A DNA stretch of 38,245 bases from Candidatus Sulfopaludibacter sp. SbA3 (GTDB lineage: Bacteria; Acidobacteriota; Terriglobia; 20CM-2-55-15), in assembly GCA_945865815.1 (NCBI GenBank), contig CAMBFR010000027.1, positions 1 through 38,245 of the forward strand. The letters are read 5' to 3'. Of this stretch, positions 16,044 through 25,180 are shown piece after piece (within the stretch, counting starts at the first letter, position 1; each line of letters starts with the position of its first letter). A model generated the notes under the pieces. That model did no database searches, had not been told where the DNA came from, and worked only from the letters and a program-made list of their open reading frames with translations. The translations under genes were made by a program, and so were the position numbers.

Positions 16044-18496
16044 GGCCGAATCCTCTGACGCAATACACCGATCATCGATTCCGAACCCGTAAACAGATTT
16101 TCGGGATACCTGATCCGCGCAGTCATGTTGGCAAAGATCTTCTCGGCCTGAGACAGATTCAGGCCCCATCCCGCCAGATATTGCAGCCGCATGTTTCGAT
16201 CGAGATTGATTTGGGCGTCGCTCATCCACGGAGTGAGATCTTCCCTGTTGCCGCCGTAGGTCGCGAACAACTCCGTCGGCGAGAGCATGCCGATTTCAGC
16301 GAGCGAGCGCGTCACTTGCTGGTACTGAGGGCTGTTCAACTTCCGGCTCATCTCGTCAAGATCGATCACGGTGGGTTCCACCTGGCCGAGCAACACCAGA
16401 TCGTAACCCTGGCCGTTGATGGTGTTCGCCCACACGGTGGCATGCGGAAAGACTTCGAAAAAGGTCGCGATCTCGCTCTTCACCGCTTCTTCATTGCTCT
16501 CGTACAACTGGACGAATTGAGTGACGACGCCACCTGGGTTCAAGCGGCTCCTGGCGAGCTCGAAGAATTCCTTCGTGTAAAGGGCGGCCGCGCCTTTTAC
16601 CCACGGGTCCAGGGGATCGGACGTGATGCCGTCGAACTTTTGATCGGTAGTTTCCAGGAAGTGGCGACCGTCGTCGATCACGACCCGCACTTTGGGATTC
16701 GTGACGACGTTATAGTTGAAGTCGCCGAAGTAGGTCGAAACAACCCGTGGGACAAGCGGTTCGATTTCGGCAATGGTGACTTGCGTGGTTGCCGGACCGA
16801 TGCTGACGGCGCCGGCCGTCACTCCCGCTCCGCATCCGATCACCAGGATCGAGTTCGGGTTTTTCGGAATCAGCGTCGTGAGATGTCCGAGCATGCGTTG
16901 CAGCCGCATGTCTGACGGGTGGCTGGAAGCCTGCACCTTGCCGGCATTGTGGTAATTGAGGGTGCCGTCCGGCTTGCGAGACACTGCGACGGTTGCCGTA
17001 AGTCCCTCCCCGATGTAGACGCTTTGGGTGACATCGCTCCGCGATGGGGAAAACCGGCCGTATTGGACGAACCGCGGCGGCAGGACAGGGACGCTCCACA
17101 CGAGCAGGACGGCAGAAGCAGTGGCCACGCCCAGCATGAGGGGAACGCCGTAGTCCGACCGTGTTTTCGATTTGAGTGGCTCGGCGCCGAAGACCACCGG
17201 CGCCGCGGCGAGTAGAGCCGCGATCGCGGAAAGCGCAATCAACAGTTGTTGCGAGTATTGGCTCCCGATCCATGCGACAAGCAGGAGACTGGCGCTCAAT
17301 GATCCCACGATTGCACCCACGGTATTGGCTGCGTAAACGCCCCCGACCAGCCGTCCCGGATCCTGGCCTCGCGATGCCACGGCAGCAAGAGCCAGCGGGA
17401 AACTTGCTCCCCACAGAACAGCTCCCGGCAAGATGGCGAACAGAATTCGCACAAGATCGATTTGAAGGCTGATCCACGGACTGCTCGCGAGCGAGGGCAT
17501 AATCGGCCAGAACGGGAGCCACGCCATAAGCGCGTATGCCGCCCAGGCCATCGCGGCGCAAAGCAGAATCTGACACAGCGCCAGCGCCAGCCGAGGACGT
17601 TCGAGTCTTCTTGCCTGCGCCGAACCGAGGCTGCTGCCGATCCCAAGTCCAAACAGGAACACGGCGAGAATCAACGAGAACGTATAAGTCGTCGCACCCA
17701 GTAATAGCGACAGCAGCCGGGTCCAAATGACTTCGGATGCAAGGGCGGTCATGCCCGAAATGGCGATGGTCACATACACCGCCCATGTCCCGGGCTTGAG
17801 TTCGACCCTTTCGCTCATTGAGTCTGCCGGAGTGTATGGCGTCAGGCGCGCGATCAAAAGGCTGAGCAACGCGACTGCAACGTTAAGCGCGGCCGCAACA
17901 AGAGTCGTGACGACGATATCGTGGACCCGGAGCAGGTAATAGCCTGCGACCAGGCTTCCGATCACCGCACCACCGATGTTGGAGCCGTAGAAGAATCCCA
18001 GCCACGATACTCCTTGCGGCGTCGTTTCAACCCAGCGGGAAATTGCGGGAAGCGTCGCACCCATGAGGACCGTGGGGGGGATCAGGCAAATCGCGGCAAC
18101 CAGGCCCCGAATCAGCAAACCGGCAAATCCCTCACCCGCCCAGGCCGTGTAGATGCCGCCGACCAAAGGCATCCCGAAAAGGATAATCAGCCCGAAGGCG
18201 CCGGCGCCCAACTCCAAGCAGGCGTATACCCGCAACGGGTGATGCCTGGCGGACACGAAACGAGGCAACAGAAAGCTGCCAAGACACATGCCGCCCATGA
18301 ACGTTCCCAGCAGAATGCCCATCGAAACCGCCGAAGCGCCGATCACGAGTTCCAGCAGTTGAAACCACACAACCTCATAAATCAAGGCGGCGCATCCGCT
18401 CCCAACGAATAACGGCAGGAGAACCGGCAAGTATCGGCTTGAGGTAAACACGCGGGACGTCTGGTCTATGGCCATTTTCTTCATGAATGGAGTCAT
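16025..18496 (-). CDS. Fused MFS-like membrane/spermidine synthase-like protein
   Basis: An ~823-residue two-part protein. The first ~450 residues contain about a dozen hydrophobic segments with transporter-like glycine motifs (SGCAALIYEVVWFQLLELVIG, FMGGMCLGSFLLPRF). The last ~300 residues form a spermidine-synthase-like domain: ILVIGCGAGVTAGAV (SAM site), VTIAEIEPLVPRV, VVIDDGRHFLE, and the active-site-like SDPLDPWVKGAAALYTKEFF. Such fusions are frequent in Acidobacteriota and Deltaproteobacteria. They may aminopropylate polyamines, but the substrate has not been generally established and some may methylate instead. Several in-frame ATGs (18496, 18484, 18475) lack a decisive ribosome site; 18496 is a choice, not a proof. 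Confidence 0.85.
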   Translation of the reverse strand: MTPFMKKMAIDQTSRVFTSSRYLPVLLPLFVGSGCAALIYEVVWFQLLELVIGASAVSMGILLGTFMGGMCLGSFLLPRFVSARHHPLRVYACLELGAGAFGLIILFGMPLVGGIYTAWAGEGFAGLLIRGLVAAICLIPPTVLMGATLPAISRWVETTPQGVSWLGFFYGSNIGGAVIGSLVAGYYLLRVHDIVVTTLVAAALNVAVALLSLLIARLTPYTPADSMSERVELKPGTWAVYVTIAISGMTALASEVIWTRLLSLLLGATTYTFSLILAVFLFGLGIGSSLGSAQARRLERPRLALALCQILLCAAMAWAAYALMAWLPFWPIMPSLASSPWISLQIDLVRILFAILPGAVLWGASFPLALAAVASRGQDPGRLVGGVYAANTVGAIVGSLSASLLLVAWIGSQYSQQLLIALSAIAALLAAAPVVFGAEPLKSKTRSDYGVPLMLGVATASAVLLVWSVPVLPPRFVQYGRFSPSRSDVTQSVYIGEGLTATVAVSRKPDGTLNYHNAGKVQASSHPSDMRLQRMLGHLTTLIPKNPNSILVIGCGAGVTAGAVSIGPATTQVTIAEIEPLVPRVVSTYFGDFNYNVVTNPKVRVVIDDGRHFLETTDQKFDGITSDPLDPWVKGAAALYTKEFFELARSRLNPGGVVTQFVQLYESNEEAVKSEIATFFEVFPHATVWANTINGQGYDLVLLGQVEPTVIDLDEMSRKLNSPQYQQVTRSLAEIGMLSPTELFATYGGNREDLTPWMSDAQINLDRNMRLQYLAGWGLNLSQAEKIFANMTARIRYPENLFTGSESMIGVLRQRIRPPAPVQ

Positions 18497-18678
18497 TCCT
18501 ATGGGGGAATGATACAGGAGAGAAAGCGGCAATCCCCTCTCGCGAAGCGTTTGAGTTTGAGGAGGGGGTGGTGTTTTGGGAATCGCTGAGTCCTTCGATG
18601 CGAACGGACAACCGAATGGCGCCTACTCATCGGCGAAGACGCCGGCTCAGAATCTTTTACTGTCGGGATCCCACTCCT

Positions 18679-19608
18679 CTACTTTCGAAGGTACTTATCC
18701 AAAGTCTTCTTCGTGACAACCGCGGCGTAGATATTGCCCTGGGCGTCCGCGGTAACGCCTTCCGGGTCGGTGTTACCGATAAAAGCGCGGACGGCGCCGT
18801 CCGCGGCGCTGCCGATCCGGATGCCGCGCGCCCAACCGGGATTGCGTTCGGCGTTCGACTCGGAATCGGTGACATAAATCGCGTCGTCTTTGCCGACGAA
18901 GATGTTGCTGGGGCGGCCGAACTGTTTCCACTCCTCGAGGAAATTTCCGTCGGCATCGAAGATCTGAATGCGGTTGTTGTTGCGATCGCCGATAAACACC
19001 CGGCTTCGGGAATCGATCGCAATCGTGTGTGGCAGATTGAATTCACCGGGCCCGGCGCCCCGGTTTCCCCAGGTCTTGAGGAACGTTCCATCCTTTGAAA
19101 ATTTCACCACGCGATGGTTTCCAAAGTGTCCGTCCGCGACGAAGATATCGCCGTTCGGCGCGACAGCCACGTCGGTAGGGCCGTTGAACCGATCGTTGGT
19201 TTCGCCGGCCGCGCCGGCGGTTCCCAGACTCATCAGCAGTTTCCCGTCGGGGCTGAATTTGTAAACCTGTTGTCCGCGTCCGTTCGCTGTGCGGGCGTCG
19301 GTCGCCCAAATGAACCCTTCTCGATCGATATGAAAGCCGTGAGGGTATACGAACACTCCGGCGCCCCAGCTCTGGAGGAAATTTCCGTTGGCATCGAACT
19401 TGAGGATTGGCGGTTCAGTCCGCCCGGCGCACGTGCCGTTTCCGTTTCCGTCGCCGGTGGAACATCGGTGAATGACGTAGATATTCCCCGAGGGATCCGG
19501 TTCTACGCCGATGACTTCTCCCCACTTGAAGCCCGCGGGGATTTCACCCCAATTGGGAATCATCTGGTAGGCGCCCTGGAGCAGGAGCAGTGCGATAAGA
19601 AAAAGCAT
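18679..19608 (-). CDS. Secreted NHL-repeat beta-propeller protein
   Basis: A 309-residue protein with a short signal peptide (MLFLIALLLLQGAYQ) and about six NHL-type repeats, for example GPTDVAVAPNGDIFVADGHFGNHRVVKFSKDG and LPHTIAIDSRSRVFIGDRNNNRIQIFDADG, forming a six-bladed propeller. The last repeat pairs TDPEGVTADAQGNIYAAVV with LDKYLRK. Related folds occur in peptidyl-alpha-hydroxyglycine lyase and in bacterial binding or lyase proteins; nothing here shows catalysis. The calcium-binding-like GDGNGNGTC insert is near residue 53. It lies 70 bp downstream of the TonB-dependent receptor gene, across an inverted-repeat structure. Confidence 0.8.
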   Translation of the reverse strand: MLFLIALLLLQGAYQMIPNWGEIPAGFKWGEVIGVEPDPSGNIYVIHRCSTGDGNGNGTCAGRTEPPILKFDANGNFLQSWGAGVFVYPHGFHIDREGFIWATDARTANGRGQQVYKFSPDGKLLMSLGTAGAAGETNDRFNGPTDVAVAPNGDIFVADGHFGNHRVVKFSKDGTFLKTWGNRGAGPGEFNLPHTIAIDSRSRVFIGDRNNNRIQIFDADGNFLEEWKQFGRPSNIFVGKDDAIYVTDSESNAERNPGWARGIRIGSAADGAVRAFIGNTDPEGVTADAQGNIYAAVVTKKTLDKYLRK

Positions 19609-19622
19609 TCGATTTCTTGTAA

Positions 19623-19675
19623 GGGAGTTAGCCGCCGATTCCGCGTAATCGGCGTAATCCGCGGCTAACTCTCCC
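19623..19675. repeat. Nested palindrome between receptor and NHL genes
   Basis: Outer arms AGTTAGCCGC (19626-19635) and GCGGCTAACT (19661-19670) are exact inverted copies and continue outward as GGGAG/CTCCC with a two-base insertion. Inside, CGCCGATT (19633-19640) and AATCGGCG (19647-19654) form another perfect stem. It sits four bases after the receptor stop. It could act as a terminator or processing hairpin between the two minus-strand genes, or be a REP-like repeat. Confidence 0.6.
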
Positions 19676-19678
19676 TGG

Positions 19679-22600
19679 TCAGAACACGTACTTCAACGCA
19701 AGTTGAATGATGCGTGGGTCGCCAACCGTTGTGATTCTGCCGAACTGTGCGTTGCTTAGAACGGTGCTGATTGGATTGTTCAGATTCACATGGTTCGGAA
19801 TGTTGAACGCTTCGGCTCGGAACTCGACGGTCTGAGTTTCCCGGAGCTTGAACGTTCGCGTCAACCCCATATCGATCCGTATGTTTCCTGGACCGAACAG
19901 GCTGTTGGCGCCCAAATTCCCGAACTGTCCTTCCGCCGGCGTGGCAAAAGCCGCGCGGTTGAACCACTGACCAACGCTCTTCTTTTCGGCATAACCATTC
20001 GGCAGTACTTGATTGGCGCGATCGCCATCGACCGCCGCCGTCAACGAAGTGTCTGTGCCGGTTGAGATAGTCAGCGGACTGCCCGTAGTCATGCGGACAA
20101 TTCCCGACACCTTCCAGCCGCCGGCCAGCGTCTGCAGAACTCGGTTGGCGAAGGTCGGCATCTCATACACGCTCGACATATTCAAATTATGCCGGCGATC
20201 CTGAGCGCAATTGCCGCGGTAATACGACCTCATGTCCTTGTATGGGTAGGAGGTCGGAATTCCAAGCTGGGTTTCTTCCCGGTCACCGAGGCAGTGCGAC
20301 CAGGTGTAGTTTCCCTGCATGGTCAGACCGTTGGTTCGGCGGTGCTGCGCCGAAAGCAGCAGGCCGTTGTAGTTGGCTGTGCCGCCGTCATCCAGCATCG
20401 CCATCCAGCCATACGACAGTCCCTTAGCCGGATCCTTCAAACTGAGGGCGCGCCGCGCGTCGAAATTGGCCCGCGAGGAGCAGGGACCCGGCGCCGTCAG
20501 TCCGTATTGGCCTGCCACACAGTTGCCCGGAATGACGATGACGGGGTTGAATTCGTAGCTGTGCCACAGATGGATGGTGGACGTTCCCAGGTAGTTCGCC
20601 GTGAGCAACCAGTTGTCGCCGAACTGCCTCTGCAGGCTGAGGTTCCACTGGTGGGAGTAGGGATTCTTGACGGTCTTCGGATACAGAGGGTAGCTGCCTC
20701 GAAGCGGGAACGTTGCCCGTTCCGGAGTCGTCGGAAAAGGATTTCCTCCGGGATAATCACGCCACGGATCGTCGAATCCACCTGCCGGGGTGTTGAGCGT
20801 GACGCCACCCGCATAAGGGGGGTTCACCAATACGGGCCCGGACTTCTGGGCGTACGGAAGCTCATAGAAGATTCCGTATGCGCTGCGGATGACCATGCGT
20901 CCGTCACCCTTCGGATCCCATGCCAGACCGAAACGCGGCGCCCACTGGTTCCAGACGTTGTTGCCGATCTTGAAGCCGGGAACTCCCGGGTCGCCCGGAA
21001 ACTGCAGACCCGGAGGCGCCTGAGGATACTTGACGCTCCGGATTCCGGCATCGAATGCGGCCTGATCGAAGAACGTGGTGTAGCCCTTCACGTGCGATGG
21101 CGGTTGATAGGGTTCCCAGCGCAAGCCGGCGTTGATCGTCAGCCGGGATGTCGCCTTCCACGTGTCCTGCAGGTAAAACGCGAAGTACTTCTGCCGCTTG
21201 TAGACGAACCCTGGGGAGGCCTGCGGCATGGACGACATGCGGCCCAGCAGCATGTCCACCAGTCCCTGGCCCGTTGTGGCGCCGTTGAACATCGGCCGGG
21301 GATTGCGGTTGAGGCCCAGCTGCGAGTTTTCGTGCGTGCGAATGAAAGTGCCGCCGAATCCGATCTGGTGCGATCCCTTGATCACACTGATATCGTCGGC
21401 AAACTGATACGTCACCGAATTGTAGGTGGCGGCGATTCCGCCGCCGCCGCTGACATTGAATCCGTTCGTGACAGCGATCAGAACGTACCCTGGGACGCTG
21501 TGGAACACGTTCTTAACGCCGAGATCCGGGAGATCGAAGTATTTCGGTGGCAGAGCGACGTTCTTCACGCGGTTGAACGTTCCACGGAAGGAATTGACCA
21601 TGGTTGGACTGATCGAAAACGACTCGCCCAGCACAAAAGAATAGACTCTGCTTTGAAGGTCCGATGCGCTGAACGTCAGGATGTTCTGTCCGTCGTAGTC
21701 GTCATTGTTGTGGACGCGCGAGTCGAGATAGCGTCCGAATATCGAATGTTGCTGGTTCAAGGTGTAGTCGACTTTTCCAACGCTGGTGTATTCATTGTTG
21801 GCGACTTTTCGGCTGAAGCGAACCGTGCCGCAGTCGTCCTCAGGCGTCGGCAGCTTGCCCGCAAGAGCCAACCCGGCAGGAGACAGCAACGAAGCCGGGA
21901 CTGTATAAATCGTATTTCCGTTGGCGTCGGTTCCACCATTGACAACCGGGGCTCTCAAGACTCTTTGAACTCCCCCGCTGCAGCCTCGTGAGGCGAAGGT
22001 CGTAAAGTTGCCTGCTTTCATTGCCGCCGTCGGGACGAACTGAGGCGTGGGACGGTTCGAGGCGCGCTCAACCGTTGTCTGATGTCCCGCGAAGAAGAAG
22101 AGTTTGTTTTGCCGGATCGGTCCGCCGATGGTTCCGCCAAACTGGTTGCGCTTCAGACTGTCGGGCGCCTGAGTGGCCGCGTTGTTGGCATTGAAGGAAT
22201 TATTCCGGACAAATTCGAAGAGGGAACCGTGAATTTCATTGGTTCCCGACTTCGTGACGGCATTGACCGCGGCCGCGGAATGATGGCCATATTGCGCCGG
22301 CAGGGCATTGGTTTCGAGTTTGAACTCCTGCAGGGCGTCCGGGAACGGCATCGTGACGCCGAGGCCCGTGTACACGTCGTTGTGGACTCCGCCATCGAGG
22401 TTGTACGCGATGCCGGAAGCCTGGCCGCCCGCGACGGAGATCGCCACCTGGTTGTATCCGCGCGCGCCGTACCCGAAAGAAGCGCCGCCCTGAACGGCTC
22501 CGCCCGAAATCAGGATCAGATCGGACACCCGCCTTCCGTTGAGCGGTAATTCCAGCACTCGAATGTTATCCATCACCTGACCGACGCCGGTCGAGCGAGT

Positions 22601-23005
22601 TTCCACCAACTGCGCGTCCGCCTGGACCTCGATCTGTTCGCTGACCTGGCCGACGTCAAGGACGGCATTCACCGTTGGGTTGCTGCCGACCTGCAGAACA
22701 ATGCCGGTCTGCACATACGTGCGGAAACCCGGCAAAGTGGCCTCGAGGCGATACGGGCCGATGGGCAGATTCGTGAATACGTATGTACCGGTTTCATTCG
22801 TCACGGCGTTTCGCGGCAAACCCGTATCGGATTGCGTCACAGTCACTTCCACGCCGGGCAGGACCGCTCCACTCTGGTCTCTGACTGTTCCGTTCATCTG
22901 CGCCGTCGATTGCGACAGGACGACCGTAACGCTGACGATCAAACCTAAAACAACGCCGAGCAGGTTGATCTTTCTTTGGAATCGTTTCCTTCTGCGCTCT
23001 TTCAA
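19679..23005 (-). CDS. TonB-dependent receptor with carboxypeptidase-regulatory-like domain (Oar-like)
   Basis: An 1108-residue outer-membrane receptor. After a basic n-region (KERRRKRFQRK) and hydrophobic stretch (INLLGVVLGLIVSVTVVLSQ) comes a CarboxypepD_reg-like domain (MNGTVRDQSGAVLPGVEVTV to about residue 105). It is followed by the plug region (VLELPLNGRRVSDLILISGG; NAVTKSGTNEIHGSLFEFVRN) and a long barrel ending LALKYVF with a terminal Phe. This is the receptor type expanded in Acidobacteriota, thought to import large glycans or other ligands. The start is placed at TTG 23005 because AGGAGGT (23011-23017) lies exactly five bases upstream and the product then begins with a normal signal peptide. 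The upstream ATG at 23062 would add 19 residues with no ribosome site. Confidence 0.88.
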   Translation of the reverse strand: MKERRRKRFQRKINLLGVVLGLIVSVTVVLSQSTAQMNGTVRDQSGAVLPGVEVTVTQSDTGLPRNAVTNETGTYVFTNLPIGPYRLEATLPGFRTYVQTGIVLQVGSNPTVNAVLDVGQVSEQIEVQADAQLVETRSTGVGQVMDNIRVLELPLNGRRVSDLILISGGAVQGGASFGYGARGYNQVAISVAGGQASGIAYNLDGGVHNDVYTGLGVTMPFPDALQEFKLETNALPAQYGHHSAAAVNAVTKSGTNEIHGSLFEFVRNNSFNANNAATQAPDSLKRNQFGGTIGGPIRQNKLFFFAGHQTTVERASNRPTPQFVPTAAMKAGNFTTFASRGCSGGVQRVLRAPVVNGGTDANGNTIYTVPASLLSPAGLALAGKLPTPEDDCGTVRFSRKVANNEYTSVGKVDYTLNQQHSIFGRYLDSRVHNNDDYDGQNILTFSASDLQSRVYSFVLGESFSISPTMVNSFRGTFNRVKNVALPPKYFDLPDLGVKNVFHSVPGYVLIAVTNGFNVSGGGGIAATYNSVTYQFADDISVIKGSHQIGFGGTFIRTHENSQLGLNRNPRPMFNGATTGQGLVDMLLGRMSSMPQASPGFVYKRQKYFAFYLQDTWKATSRLTINAGLRWEPYQPPSHVKGYTTFFDQAAFDAGIRSVKYPQAPPGLQFPGDPGVPGFKIGNNVWNQWAPRFGLAWDPKGDGRMVIRSAYGIFYELPYAQKSGPVLVNPPYAGGVTLNTPAGGFDDPWRDYPGGNPFPTTPERATFPLRGSYPLYPKTVKNPYSHQWNLSLQRQFGDNWLLTANYLGTSTIHLWHSYEFNPVIVIPGNCVAGQYGLTAPGPCSSRANFDARRALSLKDPAKGLSYGWMAMLDDGGTANYNGLLLSAQHRRTNGLTMQGNYTWSHCLGDREETQLGIPTSYPYKDMRSYYRGNCAQDRRHNLNMSSVYEMPTFANRVLQTLAGGWKVSGIVRMTTGSPLTISTGTDTSLTAAVDGDRANQVLPNGYAEKKSVGQWFNRAAFATPAEGQFGNLGANSLFGPGNIRIDMGLTRTFKLRETQTVEFRAEAFNIPNHVNLNNPISTVLSNAQFGRITTVGDPRIIQLALKYVF

Positions 23006-23017
23006 CTTCCACCTCCT
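23003..23017 (-). promoter_or_regulatory. Ribosome binding site deciding a TTG start
   Basis: AGGAGGT on the minus strand (23011-23017) is a full-strength Shine-Dalgarno, five bases before TTG (23003-23005). It decides the start of the TonB-dependent receptor gene against the longer ATG frame. Confidence 0.65.
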
Positions 23018-23386
23018 GAGCCCATTGTGCTCAACAACACCTGCTTCATCTTCCGCAGTCATTGTCCCAACCTAAGTTGTTAACACCGAACGATTAAATT
23101 TGCGCGGAGTATGACGCAGTCCGCAACTAAGAGTCCAACAAAACCTTCGGTGCACAGTGCAGTGTTCTCACCCATCAGCGAGGATGATGAAGCAATTGGA
23201 AACCTGGCGGAAACGGCGATTTTCTTACAGCTGTTTCTCCGGTTCAATGGATGGATTGGTCCCGAATTCTATGCCTGCCCGGATCGCTGAACACCGTACC
23301 TGAAGGGCATACCGGTTTCGCCGGCCAAGGAGACGCTACAACCGTAAAAATGGAGATTCTCGAAGCACGGATTCAAAAGACTCTTG

Positions 23387-23411
23387 CCCGGCGCCCGTTC
23401 AATGAGCATGG
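23387..23411. repeat. 25-bp dispersed repeat, copy B
   Basis: CCCGGCGCCCGTTCAATGAG followed by CATGG; the inverted partner of 16019-16043 with a single mismatch. It lies just beyond the stop codon of the NhaC-type antiporter gene and next to the hairpin at 23414-23431. Confidence 0.6.
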
Positions 23412-23413
23412 CC

Positions 23414-23431
23414 GCGCCGCTCGGGCGGCGC
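23414..23431 (-). terminator. GC hairpin after the antiporter gene
   Basis: GCGCCGC and GCGGCGC form a perfect 7-bp stem around a TCGG loop, seven bases past the antiporter stop at 23439. No T-tract follows on the minus strand, so intrinsic termination is only possible, not shown. Confidence 0.4.
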
Positions 23432-23438
23432 AAACCTC

Positions 23439-24812
23439 TTATTCTTTTCCATCCCTTCGTCCGTATCCCGTAGCCACAGCGACTACCACTGCGACTACCA
23501 GCGACCACGAGTACGTATTCGCCATTCCGGCTTCGAGAGGGCTTACACGCCGCATGCCAAACTCGAGCGCGTCCGCGCTCGCACTCGACGCCAGGATTGT
23601 CGGCAGGAAGTAGGGCAACAGGAACGGATAGGTGCACACTGTCATGTCGAGGAGGTTCGCACGGCGATAAGCATGAATTCCCGCCTTCTTTCCAATCTCC
23701 GCCGCCAGAGGCCCGACCGTCAGTATCGCGACGACGCTGTGCGTCGTGAGCAGCACCGCCGCCGAGACGGTTCCCACGATCCAGCCCTCGGTCGCCCGCA
23801 CCGATCTTGCGCGGTCCCGCAATCCCGCGGTCATCCTCTCCAGGATTCCGGATGCCCTCAGAGTTCCAACCAATCCCATCAGCAGTAACGTGAATACCGA
23901 CAAGCCCACGGCTCGTCCCATCCCGTCGATGATCAATCCTCTTGCCCCGAACGCCGCGCGATCGATGTAGAAGAGCTGGTCGAGGCTCAACAATCCCAGC
24001 GCCAGACCCAACCCCGCTGACAACGCAATACCCGTGAACAGTCCCTCCAATAGATGTCTCTTCCGAATCAGCAGGGCGACGACGACCGCCGGCGCCACAA
24101 GCATCGGCAACGCGCGCGCTGAACCGGCCACGAGCAGTTCGCCCTCACCCGGCGCCACCCTCCACATGATCCCGAAGAACACGCTCGCTACCAGCGCCGC
24201 CGCTCCCGCCGGGATCACATACTTCAGCCGGCTGCGCACGGTTCCACTTATGTCGGTCCCCTGACTTCCCGCGCTCGCGATCGTCGTATCCGACACCGGC
24301 GATATCGAATCCCCGAACGTGGCGCCCGCCAGGATTGCGCCCATCAACAACACCGGGTGCGCCCCCAACGGCCCCCCGGCCGGGTACAGCAGTGGTCCCG
24401 CCAGCAGAATAGTACCGAACGACGTTCCGGTCGCCGTCGAAACGGTGACGCAAACCATGTACGCCGCTCCGATGTACAGCCCACCGGATAACCCCGCGCT
24501 GCGCGCCAGCCAGACGAGCGATTGCACCATGCCGGATTCGTTCAAGATCGCCCCGAGCACTCCGGCCAGCATCCACGCCATGATCATCAGTGCAACGATG
24601 GGTTCGCTCATCGATTCAAGCACCGCGTCGGAATACCGCCCGCGGTCATGGGCCAGCGCGAGGCCGAGCCCAAGCGCGGCGAGAAGGATGGGCCAGAATC
24701 CGCGTTCGTCGGGTGCGCCTGACAGCGCCAGCGCGGCGACGCCCGCGATGAACAGGGCAAACGGGGCGAGCGCTCCTGCGACCCCGCCCCTGAAGTTCAA
24801 GTCCGATCTCAT
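23439..24812 (-). CDS. Na+/H+ antiporter, NhaC family
   Basis: A 457-residue inner-membrane antiporter with about eleven hydrophobic segments. The family signature is GATFGDSISPVSDTTIASAGSQG near residue 165, preceded by CVTVSTATGTSFGTILLAGPLLYPAGGPLG. Both match the conserved ion-path segments of NhaC-type proteins, which exchange Na+ for H+ or related ions or amines; the exact substrate is open. The ATG at 24812 has no good ribosome site and the message would be nearly leaderless, since the divergent neighbour starts at 24848. Confidence 0.88.
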   Translation of the reverse strand: MRSDLNFRGGVAGALAPFALFIAGVAALALSGAPDERGFWPILLAALGLGLALAHDRGRYSDAVLESMSEPIVALMIMAWMLAGVLGAILNESGMVQSLVWLARSAGLSGGLYIGAAYMVCVTVSTATGTSFGTILLAGPLLYPAGGPLGAHPVLLMGAILAGATFGDSISPVSDTTIASAGSQGTDISGTVRSRLKYVIPAGAAALVASVFFGIMWRVAPGEGELLVAGSARALPMLVAPAVVVALLIRKRHLLEGLFTGIALSAGLGLALGLLSLDQLFYIDRAAFGARGLIIDGMGRAVGLSVFTLLLMGLVGTLRASGILERMTAGLRDRARSVRATEGWIVGTVSAAVLLTTHSVVAILTVGPLAAEIGKKAGIHAYRRANLLDMTVCTYPFLLPYFLPTILASSASADALEFGMRRVSPLEAGMANTYSWSLVVAVVVAVATGYGRRDGKE

Positions 24813-24847
24813 GCCGCGGTATGATACACGCCATCATTGGAGTGAAC

Positions 24848-25180
24848 ATGACTGACGACACTTTTGCGCTCTACGACCTCCGCGTGGAGGTTATCGCTAC
24901 CGATCGTCCGATGGTATGCAATCACAAGGCAGGGGACTGGCTGGAATTGTCGGGAGAGAATCTGCGGTTCCCTGACGGGCAAACGTTTCCGATCTACCCG
25001 CTGGCGGCGCTGCTGCCGATTCTGCCCGCGAAACAGCGCATGACCCATGCGGCGGACTGGATGACCACGGACACCGACATTGCCTGCCCTGATCCCCATT
25101 GCGGCGGGCTGTTCCGCATTACGCGGACGGGCGTCCGTACATTTCAACATTCGGAAGTGACGCGTGTTCCCAATCATTAA
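24848..25180 (+). CDS. TIGR04076-like small protein
   Basis: A ~110-residue protein resembling the TIGR04076 family of unknown function: an N-terminal strand pair (LYDLRVEVIATDRPMVCNHKAGDWLEL), a central FPIYPLAALLPILPAKQR helix, and a C-terminal CPDPHCGGLFRITR. The cysteines at VCNHK and CPDPHC could bind a metal. The ATG at 24848 follows GGAG with five-base spacing and fits the family better than an ATG at 24821. Its end overlaps the start of the aldo/keto reductase gene by 17 bp, so the two are coupled. Confidence 0.7.
   Translation: MTDDTFALYDLRVEVIATDRPMVCNHKAGDWLELSGENLRFPDGQTFPIYPLAALLPILPAKQRMTHAADWMTTDTDIACPDPHCGGLFRITRTGVRTFQHSEVTRVPNH

Larger units (their letters stand above)
23063..23438. 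other. Intergenic region upstream of the receptor gene
   Basis: 376 bp between the receptor and the NhaC-type antiporter genes, both on minus. It should hold the receptor promoter, but no clear -35/-10 pair is evident; an AT-rich patch lies at 23080-23100. The left part of the region holds no reading frame that looks like a gene. The right part holds the 25-bp repeat at 23387-23411 and a GC-rich hairpin at 23414-23431. Confidence 0.5.

Noticed and set aside
15839-16915. 358-codon plus-strand open frame
   Set aside because: Mostly antisense to the spermidine-synthase domain; its beginning covers the noncoding region before queE and shows no recognisable domain.
20189-21991. 600-codon plus-strand open frame
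   Set aside because: It lies entirely opposite the TonB-dependent receptor gene; its Arg/Val-rich product has no domain pattern and the receptor frame is convincing.
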